A DNA stretch of 64,000 nt from Rugalucina vietnamica (Eukaryota > Mollusca > Bivalvia > Lucinida > Lucinidae). A program made the position numbers and the translations under genes. Positions 11,391 through 23,300 of this stretch are shown in pieces; position 1 is the first letter of the stretch, and each line of letters begins with the position of its first letter. Location: positions 48,760,856-48,824,855 of the forward strand of contig OZ024874.1 in assembly GCA_964017185.1 (NCBI GenBank), given 5' to 3'. The notes below the pieces were generated by a model. That model ran no database searches. It was not told the DNA's origin and was given only the letters and a program-made list of their open reading frames with translations.

Positions 11391-12910
11391 TTTAGTTATT
11401 TGTTTGTGTTGATGTAAAGGCATACAAACATCAGTTTAGCCACAATTTTTGTATTTCAGCATATGGAGGTTTGGTCCCGGGTAGACTGGTTTTAATTATA
11501 ATAATGTTTTTGTTTATTTCGAATATTCTCTTCATATGTCCAATTGAATGACCATCTGATTACTGCTTAACCGCTCTTGTTTTAGTCTGTCCGGGAAAAG
11601 TGGCTCAGGTCAAACCATTCATACCTATAATCCTTTTGTGGCTTAGTTGGATGGTTATTTGAAGCACTTGTTGGATGTCATGACATCCTCATTTTGGGTA
11701 AAGGTCCCATAAACTGGAGGCAACGTCCCGACATGGCCATAGCTAAAACGTTGATTCAGGCAAACTTTTTTTGTTGATATTCGCATGTTAGAACTTGAAC
11801 ACATGCAATAAGAATTGCATTCACACTCGAGGATCGCTGTTTAACGAAAGGCCATCCCATGATAATTCCGAAAAAAAAATGTATTGAATTGCTTTAGCAA
11901 GAAGTGATTCAGTTTCAGACGGATCGTGTAGAGAAATAAAAGGAGAACGTCAAACCCCGTATTCAGTTTGCCTAGATTTTTAAAGCCTGCATTGTGAAAC
12001 ATGCATAAATAATGCCCGTAATTGTGTGTTTTATAGAAGCCTGACATCCTATACACACAATAAAACAAGTTTGATTTGAACATTTTACATATACTCGCCA
12101 TAACATTAGTTTTTTGGGGGGCAGGGGTAATTTTTTGGACACAAAAAAAATTGATACCAAAAGCCAGGATTTTCTCAAGTATTAATTGAAACACATGGTA
12201 AAATATTATATGCAGCGTAAAACGATGCTGCAAATTGTCACATTTTGATAAAAATCGAGTAAAAATATCTAAAAAGTGTTTGTCAAATAATTATTTTATC
12301 TATAACTTTTGAACATTGACTGTAATGCCTATATCATACACTGTCATCGTTCAGGTGTATCACAAATAAATGTACATACTGTCAACATGAAATTAAAGGT
12401 GAACAATCTACATGTCTGATAAATGTACCTTCTTATACATGCAAGCAACAAAAAATTGACTATTTGTGCTTTAAGGCTTGTAAATATTTGCCCACTTATT
12501 TTGAGCAACACAGTTTGTATGACATAACATGTATGACATGACATACATAACATGTAGCAAAACATAGAACCCGATGACTATGTACTGTGTAGACCATGAC
12601 TTGCCTCAAATGTGCTAACTCAAGCTTACATGTTACTATATTGGTCACCACTTAGACATAAACAAACGCATTGTTACAGACACTTATTTCTAAAACCTAG
12701 CAAGTGATGATCATCAAAGTTCAATAGAAGAGTGTCTGGTTGAAGAACAGAGGACAGACTTTCAATTGGTGTGGCTACTTTCAAAACACTAGGTCATGTT
12801 CAGCCAGGTAGAAATATGTATACAAACAAGCTACAGTCGTAAACAAAATTATTGAAGTCACTTGATTTGATGGGCTAGCATTATAGATTGTTTGTGAGCA
12901 TTTTGACAGC

Positions 12911-13011
12911 CTCACCCCCGGGACCAAGAATGCCATTTTTATATGATGTCTCTTATGTAACACTACAACTGTGTGCAAAAGGATTTTCTTGGTCCCGTGG
13001 GGGGCACACCT
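12911..13011. mobile_element. Small GC-tipped hairpin element H1
   Basis: CCCCCGGGACCAAGAATGCC at 12914-12933 is mirrored by TTCTTGGTCCCGTGGGGGGC ending near 13005. The loop is about 50 bp. The same design occurs at 14038-14144 and 16098-16210. Confidence 0.6.
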
Positions 13012-13405
13012 GAAAAAAACTTTTTCAATTTCCATTAAGGTTAATTGCAGAAGAAACTATGTTTTCACACCAAAAATTTTAATTGGTAGTTTTTCCCGGG
13101 GGAAAACATTCTACGAATCAATAAAGGCCTACTCAAACTATTTAATTCACTGACAAAAAAGTGCTTTTGAAATGAAAACTTATTTCGCCTTTTCTATAGG
13201 CAATCTCTCATACAGAATGGACGTTCTCCTTCTCGTTAGTTTTCAGCTACAATACCGCTTGTACTTAACGGCTCGGTTATTGCAAAGCTAGATGACTGAT
13301 TCTCAAACAATGATTCGATCTAGCAAGTTATCATGAAATGAGCCTGCGTCTCCTACTTCCATCAATAGGTTGTTCTAGTATAACGGTAAATTACTGCCAT
13401 TCTAA

Positions 13406-14037
13406 GTAAAATCAACTGTAATTTGAACAAAACTATAATATGTTACAAAGGTTTGGACCATTAACGTGCTACAGTGACTATATCTCGTCAGAAACATTTG
13501 TTTGTTTCTTTCTTTCTTTTCAGTTTTGCTTTTTCAATTTTATTTATTTATCAATTTTGTTCGTACCGTCCATATGCACATATTGTCATCAGCTTAGTTA
13601 AATACTGAATGCATCTATGTTTATTGTGGAGTTCTATTTAAGGACATCTATGCTTTAGATTGGGAGACTCCCTAATTGACAAATATGCTACTTTCAAAGA
13701 CGAAAATGCCTAGGTCTTTATTATTTTTGTGGTCTTGCATGTTTTGATAGTCAATAACATACTTTATGTCAATTTATACATTAAGTTGGAAATTCACATT
13801 TCTAAGCATTAATGCAATACGCATAGATTGAAAGCAAAATCATTTTTGAACCTATACTGTATCTCTATAAATACATCTACATTACCTAAATAGACTCACA
13901 CTGACACCGGTTTGACAAGAAATACGACTATGGATGTTTACAATTCTACAGTTGATGTCTTCAAATTTGTCCATAACAACTGCACTTATTTTAGTGCATG
14001 GAAAATTTCAGGAAATTATACATTTTCACCTTGCTGA
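13406..14037. other. No recognisable feature
   Basis: AT-rich. A TTTC microsatellite-like tract lies at 13507-13520. No exon or motif is seen. Confidence 0.5.
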
Positions 14038-14144
14038 CCCTGTTCCCCCCCTAGACCCAGGATGCCACTTTGATATGGTGTGTGAATGTGAAAAACACAT
14101 AAACTGACGAAAGGGCATGCTGGGTCCCGGGGGAACACACCTAG
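14038..14144. mobile_element. Small GC-tipped hairpin element H2
   Basis: The arm TGTTCCCCCCCTAGACCCAG (14041-14060) is followed by GATGCC. It is mirrored by GGCATGCTGGGTCCCGGGGG and AACA ending near 14137. The imperfect stem is about 25 bp. Confidence 0.6.
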
Positions 14145-14699
14145 AAATAAACTATAAGATTATAAATTAAAGATCTTATGCACTAAGCTAACATTTCTTT
14201 CAAAATGAACTTAAAATTACAAAACAAAAAACGATCAATGAGTGGATATTGTTCAGCATTCATATGACAAACAAGCCCATATTTGTTAGCTTGAAAAGTG
14301 TTGTTGACAAAGAATGCAAATCAGTTCAAAATCTTATGGGTCATTTTTGCCAAAGATGGGGTGGGTTGTGAAAATAATTAGTTGCATTGTCTGGATTCTG
14401 TTTAATCAGCCAAACTGTTTTGTAAACGAAAGTGTATATATTTCTTCTCCTAAAAATGCCAAATTCAGCCCCATAGTCATAAAATGAAAATTTCTTCCTC
14501 TCAAATCTGAGATTTAGGGACTTTTTACATCTAAGGCATAGATGTCCTTTGTCGTTTTAACAAAATGATAATTACGTAATAAACATAGAATGGTTGAATC
14601 AGCAATGCCATATACATCGAATAGATGGAATGGCCGGAATATACATGTACTTCATATATGAATAGCTCATAGATCTAAAAAAAACCGTTATAAACACAG
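14145..14699. other. No recognisable feature
   Basis: AT-rich and non-coding. Nothing identified. Confidence 0.5.
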
Positions 14700-15760
14700 A
14701 ATTTCGACTCGCCCTCGTTTTAGGGTTTACAGGTATGACGTATTTACTGCAAACTTTTACATATACAATCAGACATAAGTTACGCATCGCTTGGGTATTT
14801 TCCGGGAATAATGTCCATCTTTCAGAACAGAAATATATTTTATATACATGTATTTGTAATATTGAATATATGGGTGGTAATTTAAAGCACACCCTGATTA
14901 TATTAACCTTAAGGTAAACAACGAGGCTTTGTTTATGCAGGCATACCCCTACATAGTCCGAATTCACTGTTTTATTTGTTTTGTACTTTGACTTTTGTTT
15001 AGTTTGTTTGTCCTTGACAGGAATTATAAAACTAATCTGGCTTGAATTCAACTCTGCCAACTTTTGGAAACTCGTGCAATTTGCATAAATCCAAGATGGC
15101 CGCCGGAAATATATGATTTTTTTTTTCAAATCTCCAGAAAGTATCAATGATAATTTTATTTTTTGACAATTCCAACAGCTTATCAATCTGAAAAATTCAG
15201 ACAGATATCTCGAACACATGAAAGTTAATGGAAGTGTATAGAATGGCATGTTACATAGTGAAAACATCGTGTTGTAACTGCCATTAAAACATTGAGAAGA
15301 AGAAAACCTTTCTGTCACATTTTACTATATAATAGTTTCTTTCCATGCCTATACCATCTCAGTGGCGGACATATGGGGATCGGTTAAACAACTTTTAATG
15401 GCATACCCCCCCCCCCCACAAAAAAAAAAAAATAGTGGTAGGCGCATTCAGGACACCACAGCACTTGAGCAACAAGGTCAAATGCCATACTGAAAAGCCT
15501 AACAAATCAAGAATAGACACGAGCTAAATACCCTTACAAACTAAATGTTGTTTTGCAAAAATGTTACTTGAAAAGCACCCATAGAAAAAAATACGGGTGA
15601 TGCTTAACTTATGGCCGACTGTATAATATTGCTTATTTCAATGTGCAACGCTAACCCAAGCTTTAGAGTTCGCCACTACTGATTGCATTTATTTACCGTT
15701 ATTTACCTGTTCGTTCGAAAACTGGTATAGCCTTATTACCATGCATATATGAATTGACTG
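14700..15760. repeat. Duplicated segment R, copy 2, split by about 870 bp
   Basis: 14715-14755 matches the start and 15622-15757 matches the rest of segment R at 11191-11390. The intervening 14756-15621 looks like an insertion, or copy 1 carries a deletion. The interval holds a C/A homopolymer junction at 15407-15432. A long minus-strand open frame (14599-15318, 239 codons) crosses the left junction; its translation is rich in F, S, Y and C and has no recognisable domain. Confidence 0.6.
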
Positions 15761-16097
15761 TACATAGAATTGAATTGCGCTTTTAATAATTGTTTCTGTT
15801 TGCATTGGTTAAAAACGTTCAGCGATCAAATATGCGGAAGTATTTCTTCATGGAATATAAGGGAGGGGAAATTGTAAGATATAAGGAGTGTTGACCATTT
15901 CTATTTAAAAATACCTATGATTTTTGGAAAAACAAAACTCTGGCCGTCTGTCTTCTTAAGCACATATTAAGTTCCCTGACTAAGGCACTATTGGATACCA
16001 GAATTTGTATTCCATGCCTTATGCCAAAGGATCTGAGTTTTGGTCTAGAACAATCAATTTTTGTATGAAATATATAGTAATCAGGAAAATGTTTTAT
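15761..16097. other. No recognisable feature
   Basis: AT-rich spacer. No gene seen. Confidence 0.5.
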
Positions 16098-16210
16098 AGA
16101 GTATTGTTCCCCCCTGAGAACCAACAAAAGCTTTTGCATGTGTATGTGTTGCCATGTATTGCACAATATGTGAAAGTGGCGTGTTGGTTCTTTGGGGGGA
16201 ACGATACTCT
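16098..16210. mobile_element. Small GC-tipped hairpin element H3
   Basis: AGAGTATTGTTCCCCCCTGA and GAACCAACA (16098-16126) are mirrored by TGTTGGTTCTTTGGGGGGAA and CGATACTCT ending at 16210. This is a 29-bp near-perfect stem. It shares the GTTCCCCC tip with H2 but has a different inner stem, so it may be a sister subfamily. Confidence 0.65.
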
Positions 16211-17291
16211 AGAGCCCAAATACCAGAGCCCAAATGTCATAAACAGTTATAGCTACTCATTCAGGCAAAGCTAACATATATGATGTAATGGAAAATGACA
16301 AAGTATAAAATTGTAATGATATGCACTATTACAGATGTTATTAACTGGAAACTGAATGCTGCAAAATCAACTTTTATCATTTGGACCACAGACATTTATG
16401 TCCCCATCATTTTGTGTTTCAAAATTTTGGAGACACACTGTACAAACATTCCTTGTTTTTTTGCACGGCCTCTAATCTATAAAATTTGCATCTCTATTTT
16501 ATCGTTTCTATTCTATGAGGGCAGGTTTTTAGATCTGAATGTACTAGTTCTTGATTTTTGCTCAATGAATGGATTTTGCAGGCATATGGTATTAAAATGC
16601 AGTCCAGTTAATCTACTTTTGGTGCATTTGATACTAGAGTTTTTTTTTTTTTTGAAGATTCATTGTTGAATTGTGGAGATAGGTAGCCGTGTAAGTATAG
16701 CAGGTGTATTTGTCTGTTATACTACATTAGCCATGACCAACTAGGAAGAATTTATCTTACATATTTGGCCACAATAATTAAATTTGTACTTGTTGAATGT
16801 CAAAATGTCAAAAAATTGTTGAAGAACATACTTAACAAGCTACATAGAGTTTTGACTTATTAAATAGTTTTCACTGATTCCTGAGTGGAAACTCGACACT
16901 TTTTGCAACTTTAAATTATAGAGTATATATGGCAATCGGTAGAAATGCTGTACAGTATACAGGTACCTCCTAAAAGTGTTTCTAACAATATTTCATACTG
17001 CAATTTTTTAAACATTTTTGGTGCGTTTTTACATGATTATTGCATGTTTCTATCGACTAAATGTTCCAAAATGCAGACATGAGTGATAACAATCGTCAGC
17101 ATGCAAGAAAAAACAAATTTTCTACCTTTTTGTATTCATGAAATTTAGACCCCCAACCCCACTGAAACTTCAATTTCTACCAAATGAAGACAGAATATGT
17201 AAATATCTGAACACATATCCCTTCATAATACATGGAACTATTGTCCTCACTATAAAAGATCAGCGTCACGAGCTTAATAACAGTGTTCTAT
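16211..17291. other. No recognisable gene
   Basis: AT-rich. A 124-codon open frame at 16295-16669 is hydrophobic and low in complexity, with no domain recognised. It is probably chance. Confidence 0.5.
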
Positions 17292-17299
17292 GCCGCTAA

Positions 17300-17460
17300 A
17301 ATATAGGCATTGTAGCAACGATAAGTGTCCATCAACGACTTCTGTTCACCGTGAACAAAAGTCGTTGCGGCCGCAACGACTTCTGTCCACTAGCTAAATG
17401 GACAATAGTCGTTGAGCATGTAGATATAAAAATTATTTTCAACGACTACTGTTCATTTTC
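17300..17460. repeat. Left inverted end of the giant element
   Basis: GTAGCAACGATAAGTGTCCA, then CAACGACTTCTGTTCACCGT, a GCGGCCGC palindrome, and further AACGACT-CTGTTCA words. The reverse complement is found at 31420-31496 with only about one mismatch over the first 75 bp. Confidence 0.85.
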
Positions 17461-17579
17461 ATAGAGCACTGCGAAAAATGCTGATTACTGTTAAAACCGT
17501 TCTGCAAGTACATACCTTGACACCCATTTAGCAAACAACATTCACAGATGGACTGACTTGTGTGTTTTGACGGTAAGGA

Positions 17580-18760
17580 TCGGTTGACCTACTTTCCATG
17601 GTTCAGTGATTTTGCCTTATATCTTGACACTCAATTAATATATTTTCTTACTTCTTTCAGATTATGAGTAAGTATGACCAGATCTTTGACCCCAATATAC
17701 TTATAGGTCACTGTGACCTAATTTCACGGTTCAGTGATTTTGCCTTATATCTTGAAACTCAATCAGTATATTTTCATACTTTTTTCAGATTATGAGTGTG
17801 TATGACCAGACCTTTGACCCCAATATACTTATAGGTCACTGTGACCTTATTTCACGGTTCAGTGATTTTGCCTTATATCTCGGCACTCAAATGGTATATG
17901 AACAAACTTCTTTCACACTATGTTTGCGTATGACAAGACCTATGACCCTTAAGTAGTCATAGGTCATTATGACCTAATTTCACGGTTCAGAGATTTTGCC
18001 TTATATCTCGGCACTCAGGTGGTTTATGAACATACTGTTTTCATGATATGTTTGCGTATGACAAGACCTTTGACCCTAAAGTAGTCCTAGGTCACTGTGA
18101 CCTAATTTCATGGTTCAGTGATTTTGCCTTATATCTTGACACTCAATTAATATATTTTCTTACTTCTTTCAGATTATGAGTAAGTATGTCTAGGCCTTTG
18201 AACCCAATATACTTATAGGTCACTTTGACCTAATTTCACGGTTCAGTGATTTTGCCTTATATCTTGACACTCAATTGGTTCATGACCAACTTCTTTCACA
18301 CTTTGTTTGGGTATGACAAGACCTTTGACCCTAAAGTGGTCATAGGTCATTATGACCTAATTTCACGGTTCAGTGATTTTCCCTTATATCTCGGCACTCA
18401 ATTGGTATATGAACATCTTTCTTTCATGATATGTTTGCATATGACAAGACCTTTGACCGTTAAGTATTCCTGGGCCACTGTGACCTAATTTCATGGTTCA
18501 GTGACTTTGCCTTATATCTTGACACTCCGTTGGTATCTTTTCGTACTTCTTTCTGATTATGAATGGGTTTGACCAGACCTTTATTCCAAACATACTTATA
18601 TGTCACTATGACCTAATTTCTTGGTTCAGTGATTTTGCATTATATCTCAACACTCAATAGGTATATGATCATATTTCTTTTACATTATGAGAAAGTATGA
18701 CTCTGAGACCTTTGACCCTGAAGAACGTTTAGGTCATTGTGACCTTATTTCACAGTTCAG
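17580..18760 (+). repeat. 128-bp tandem repeat array (A repeat), left outer block
   Basis: About nine units. Each unit reads AGGTCACTGTGACCT, TTTCACGGTTCAGTGATTTT, GCCTTATATCTTGACACTCA, CTTCTTTCAGATTATGAGT and GACCAGACCTTTGACCC. Perfect AGGTCA-N3-TGACCT palindromes start at 17705, 17833, 17961, 18089, 18217, 18344 and 18731, at a very regular 127-128 bp. Two more sites, near 18475 and 18603, are mutated. Confidence 0.9.
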
Positions 18761-18978
18761 TGAGTTTGCCTTGTATCTTGGCACGCATTTGGTATATGAA
18801 CACTCTTCTTTCACAATATGAGTGAGACCTTTAAATCTTAGGTAGTTATAGTTAACTTTCATGGTTGAGTGATTTTGCCTTGTTGAATCAAGGCAAAGAG
18901 ATGTATGAGCATAATGCTTTGGGTTACAGGTCAGGTTTGGCCTTATGTTTGTCAAAGGTCAGAAGCAGTCGAGCGCGC
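18761..18978. repeat. End of A array plus mirrored unique segment with GCTGTC hairpin
   Basis: ATGAGCATAATGCTTTGGGT, TACAGGTCAGG and GTCAAAGGTCAGAAGCAGTC match the reverse complement of 30378-30462. This extends the mirror symmetry beyond the arrays. On this side it is followed by a small GCTGTC-CTGC-GACAGC hairpin at about 18980-18995. Confidence 0.75.
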
Positions 18979-19046
18979 TGTCCTGCGACAGCTCTTATTT
19001 TTTACAAAGAGTTCATATCTTGACAACAACTTATCATAAAACATTC

Positions 19047-19090
19047 TCTGATTGCGCCTTTTCCTGATCTTTGCCTACTTGTACCTTTTC
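19047..19090 (+). mobile_element. 44-bp retroelement 3' tail fragment
   Basis: GATTGCGCCTTTTCCTGATC followed by TTTGCCTACTTGTACCTTTT, the extreme 3' end of the RT retroelement, standing alone in the left arm. Confidence 0.7.
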
Positions 19091-19740
19091 ATAGTTCATA
19101 CACATTAGGTTCCCTGACATCGGACCACTGGGTCGGAGTCAAGGGCGGGGCTAGAGGTCAAAATCTAGAACTGCCTAAATATTGTTTTTAGCTGGACTAC
19201 ACAAAGGGCATAGAGCTATGGTATTCACCGCGGTCGTCCACGTTCCCGTGCGCGTGCGCGTTACACTTGCGTCTAAGGTTTCTAGAATCTTGACAACATT
19301 TCATCAGAAAGCATTGATACTTAGACTATTCATACCCTGTAGGGTTAGCTTTCATTCCATGGCATCGAGCCCCTAGGTCCAGTCCCGAGAGGGGGGGGGG
19401 AAGGTTTAAAAATCATTATTGATGGCTTTTTCTGTGATCTAGTATTCTAGAAGTCTATATCTTTAAAATCTTTTATCAGTGGGCTTTCATACTTGAACCA
19501 TAGGTACCTTGTAGGGTTGAGTTTCATTGCATGGCATTAGATCCCTGGGTCCATGCCTGGGGGATGGAACTAGAGGTTAAAAACTAGAACACTGTAAAAA
19601 TTGATGTACTGCTGTGTAACTTGTACGAAGGAAGATAATCTTACTTCATACAATTTAGGTTCCATGATATCGGACCTCTGGGGTAAAAATCTAGAACTCG
19701 CTACAATATTTTTGGCGATTTGTATCTAAATAGAAACAAC
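19091..19740 (+). repeat. Degenerate tandem repeat block inside the left arm
   Basis: About four decayed units of 150-200 bp share TAGGTTCCCTGACATCGGAC or TTTCATTCCATGGCATCG, a CCCTGGGTCCA core, and GGCTAGAGGTCAAAATCTAG. There is no counterpart in the right arm, so it is probably a later insertion or was lost on the right. Confidence 0.65.
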
Positions 19741-19789
19741 TTACTAAGATGGTTGGTCATTCATCTTTCAACATTGTGACAATGGCTTG

Positions 19790-20320
19790 TGTGTCATGAC
19801 GGTAAGATTGCGTTGACCTACTTTCCGTGGTACAGTGATTTTACATCTTGACACACAATTAGTATATTTTCTTACTTCTTTCAGATTATGAGTAAGAATG
19901 ACCAGACCTTTGACCCAAAACATACTTATAGGTGATTGTGACCTAATTTCACGGTTCAGTGATTTTGCCCAATATCTTGACACTCAATTGATATATTTTC
20001 ATATTACCTTCAGATTATGAGTGAGTATGACCCCAATATACTTATTGATCACTGTGACCTAATTTCACGGTTCAGTGATTTTTCCTTATATCTAGACACC
20101 CAATTGATATATTTTCATACTTCCATCAGATGATGAGTGAGTATGACCAGACCTATGATACCAATATACTTATAGGTCACTGTGACCTTATTTCACGATT
20201 CAGTGCTTTTGCCTTATATCTCCGCACTCAATTGATACTTTTTCATACTTCTTTCAGATTGTGAATGAGAATGACCAGACCTTTGACCCAAATATACTAA
20301 CAGGTATAGGTCACTGTGAT
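19790..20320 (+). repeat. 128-bp tandem repeat array (A repeat), left inner block
   Basis: About four more units of the A repeat, more diverged. The only perfect AGGTCA-N3-TGACCT palindrome starts at 20174. The block ends abruptly at about 20318, where CACTGTGATC passes into the first 210-bp repeat (CAACGTAACGAC). Confidence 0.85.
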
Positions 20321-23300
20321 CAACGTAACGACTGCTATGAGCAGTTGTCGTTGAAAGCTCAACCGGTTCTGTCCATCATGTACAAAAACCTTTGAACTTG
20401 TCTCATACCAGTTCCGAACGCCACGATAAATCGTTACAAGATAGATTTTTTAACAGGAACTCTTATTGTGTTACGATTGACTGATTTATATGATTTTATC
20501 TGTCGTGAACAGAACTCGTTGAAAACGTAACGACTTCTGTCTACAGTGAACAGTTGTCGTTGAAGCCTCAACGGGTTCTGTCCATCATGTACAAAAGCCT
20601 TTGAACTTGCCTCATACCATTTCAGAACGCCACGATTCATTGTTTTAAGATTAATTTCTGTATCAGGAACTTTAATTGTTAAAAGATTGACTGACAAATG
20701 TGATTTCATCTGTCGTGAACAGAAGTCGTTGACAGCGTAACGACTTCTGTCTGCTGTGAACAGTTGTCGTTGAAAACTCAACCGGTTCTGTCCATAATGA
20801 ACACACATCTTTGAACATATCTCATACTAGTTCAGAAAGCCACGATTTGTTGTTTTTAGATAGATTTGTGTATCAGGAACTTAAATTGATATTAGATTGA
20901 CTGACTTATATGATTTCATCGTTCGTGAACAGAAGTCGTTGACAACATAACGACTTCTGTCTGCTGTGAACAGTTGTCTTCGAAAACTCAACTGGTTCTA
21001 TCCTGTCCATCATGTACAAAAATCTTTAAATTTGTCTCATGCTTGTTCAGAAAGAACATGATTACTTGGTTTAAGATATATTCGTGTATCAAGAATTTTC
21101 ATCGTTATAAGATTGACTGATTTCTATGACTTCATCTGTCGTGAACAGAAGTCGTTGACAACGTAACGACTTCTGTCTGCTGTGAACAGTTGTCGTTGAA
21201 AACTCAACCGGTTTTGTCCATCATGTACACAAACCTTTGACCTTGTCTCATACTTGTTCAGAAAGCCACGATTAGTTGTTTTAAGATAGATTTGTGTATC
21301 AGGAACTTTAATTGATATTAGATTGACTGGCTTATATGATTTCATCTGTCGTGAACAGAAGTCGTCGACAACGTAACGACTTCTGTCCGCTGTGAACAGT
21401 TATCGTTGAAAACGCAATTTGTTCTGTCCATCATGTACAAAAACTCTAAATTTTCTAATGCTTATTCAGAAAGAACACGATTACTTGGTTTAAGATATAT
21501 TCGTTTATGAAGAATTTTCATCGTTATAATTGTCGTTGAAAACTCAACCGGTTCTGTCCATCATGTACACAAACCTTTGAACTTGTCTCATACTAGTTCA
21601 GAAAGCCACGATTAGTTGTTTTAAGATAGATTTGTGTATCAGGAACTTAAATTGATATTAAATTGACTGATTTTTATGATTTCATCTGTCGTGAACAGAA
21701 GTCGTTGACAACGTAACGACTTCTGTCTGCTGTGAATAGTTGTCGTTGAAAACTCAACTGGTTCTGTCCACCATGTACAAAAAGCTTTAAATTTGTCTAA
21801 TGCTTGTTCAGAAAGAACACGATTACTTGGTTTAAGATATATTCGTGTATAAAGAGTTTTCATCTTTATACTTGTCGTTGAAAACTCAACCGGTTCTGTC
21901 CATCATGAACACAAACCTTTGAACTTGTCTCATACTAGTTCAGAAAGCCACGATTAGTTGTTTTAAGATAGATTTGTGTATCAGGAACTTTAATTGATAT
22001 TAGATTGACTGATTTCTATGATTTCATCTGTTGTGAGCAGAAGTCGTTGACAACGTAACGACTACTGTCTGCTGTGAACAGTTGTCGTTGAAAACTCAAC
22101 CGGTTCTGTCCATCATTTACAAAAACCTTTGAACTTGTCTCTTACCAGTTCCGAAAGCCATGATTAGTTGTTATAAGATAGATTTATGCATCAGGAACTT
22201 AAATTGTTGTACGATTGACTGATTTATATGATTTTATCTGTCGTAAACAGAAGTCGTTGACAACGTAACAACTTTTGTCTGCTGTGAACAGTTGTCGTTG
22301 AAAACTCAACCGGTTCTGTCCATCATGTACTAAAAACCTTTTAACTTGCCTCATACCAGTTAAGAAAGCTACGATTAGTTGTTTTAAGATAGATTTTTGT
22401 ATCAGGAACTTAAATTGTTGTACGATTGACTGATTTATATGATTTTATCTGTCGTGAACAGAAGTCGTTGACAACGTTACGACTTCTGTCTGCTGTGAAT
22501 AGTTGTCGTTGAAAACTCAACCGGTTCTGTCTATCATGTACAAAAACCTTTGAACTTGTCTCATACTAGTTCAGAAAGCCACGATTTGTTGTTGTTTGAA
22601 AGATTTGTGTATCAGGACTTTAATCGATTAAAGATTGACTGACTAATGTGATTTCAACTGTCGTGAACAGAAGTCGTTGACAACGTAACGACTTCTGTCT
22701 TCTGTGAACAGTTGTCGTTAAAAACTGAACTGGTTTTGTCCATCATGAACACAAATCTTTGAACATGTCTAATACTAGTTCAGAAAGCCAAGATTTGTTG
22801 TTTTTAGATAGATTTGTGTATCAGGAACTCTAATTGTTATTAGATTGACTTACTTATGTGAATTCATCTGCCGTGAAGAGAAGTCGTTGACAACGTAACG
22901 ACTTCTATCTGCTGTGAACAGTTGTCGTTGAAAACTCAACGGGTTCTGTCCATTATGTACTAAAGACCGTTGAACTTGTCTCATACCAGTTCAGAAAGCC
23001 ACGATTAGTTGATTTAAGATAGAATTTTGTATCAGGAAGTTTATTTGTTATTAGATTGACTGACTTATATGATTTCATCTGTTGTGAACAGAAGTCGTTG
23101 ACAACGTTACGACTTCTGTCTGCTGTGAACAGTTGTCATTGAAAACTCAACCGATTCTGTCCATCATGTACAAAAATCTTTGAACTTGTCTCATACTAGT
23201 TCAAAAAGCCACGATTTGTTGTTTTTAGATAGATTTGTGTATCAGGAACTTTAATTGTTAAAAGATTTTCTGACTAATGTGATTTCATCTTTCGTGAACA

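Larger units (their letters stand above)
11032..13405. mobile_element. Candidate DNA transposon bounded by exact 27-bp inverted repeats
   Basis: 11032-11058 (beginning TTAGAATGGCAGTAATTTAC) is the exact reverse complement of 13379-13405 over 27 bp. The match does not continue inward. The 2374-bp interval has no transposase-like open frame, so it would be non-autonomous. It contains a 43-bp retroelement tail (11148-11190) and a hairpin element (12911-13011). A target-site duplication is not obvious. Two independent insertions of one small element are the alternative. Confidence 0.55.
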
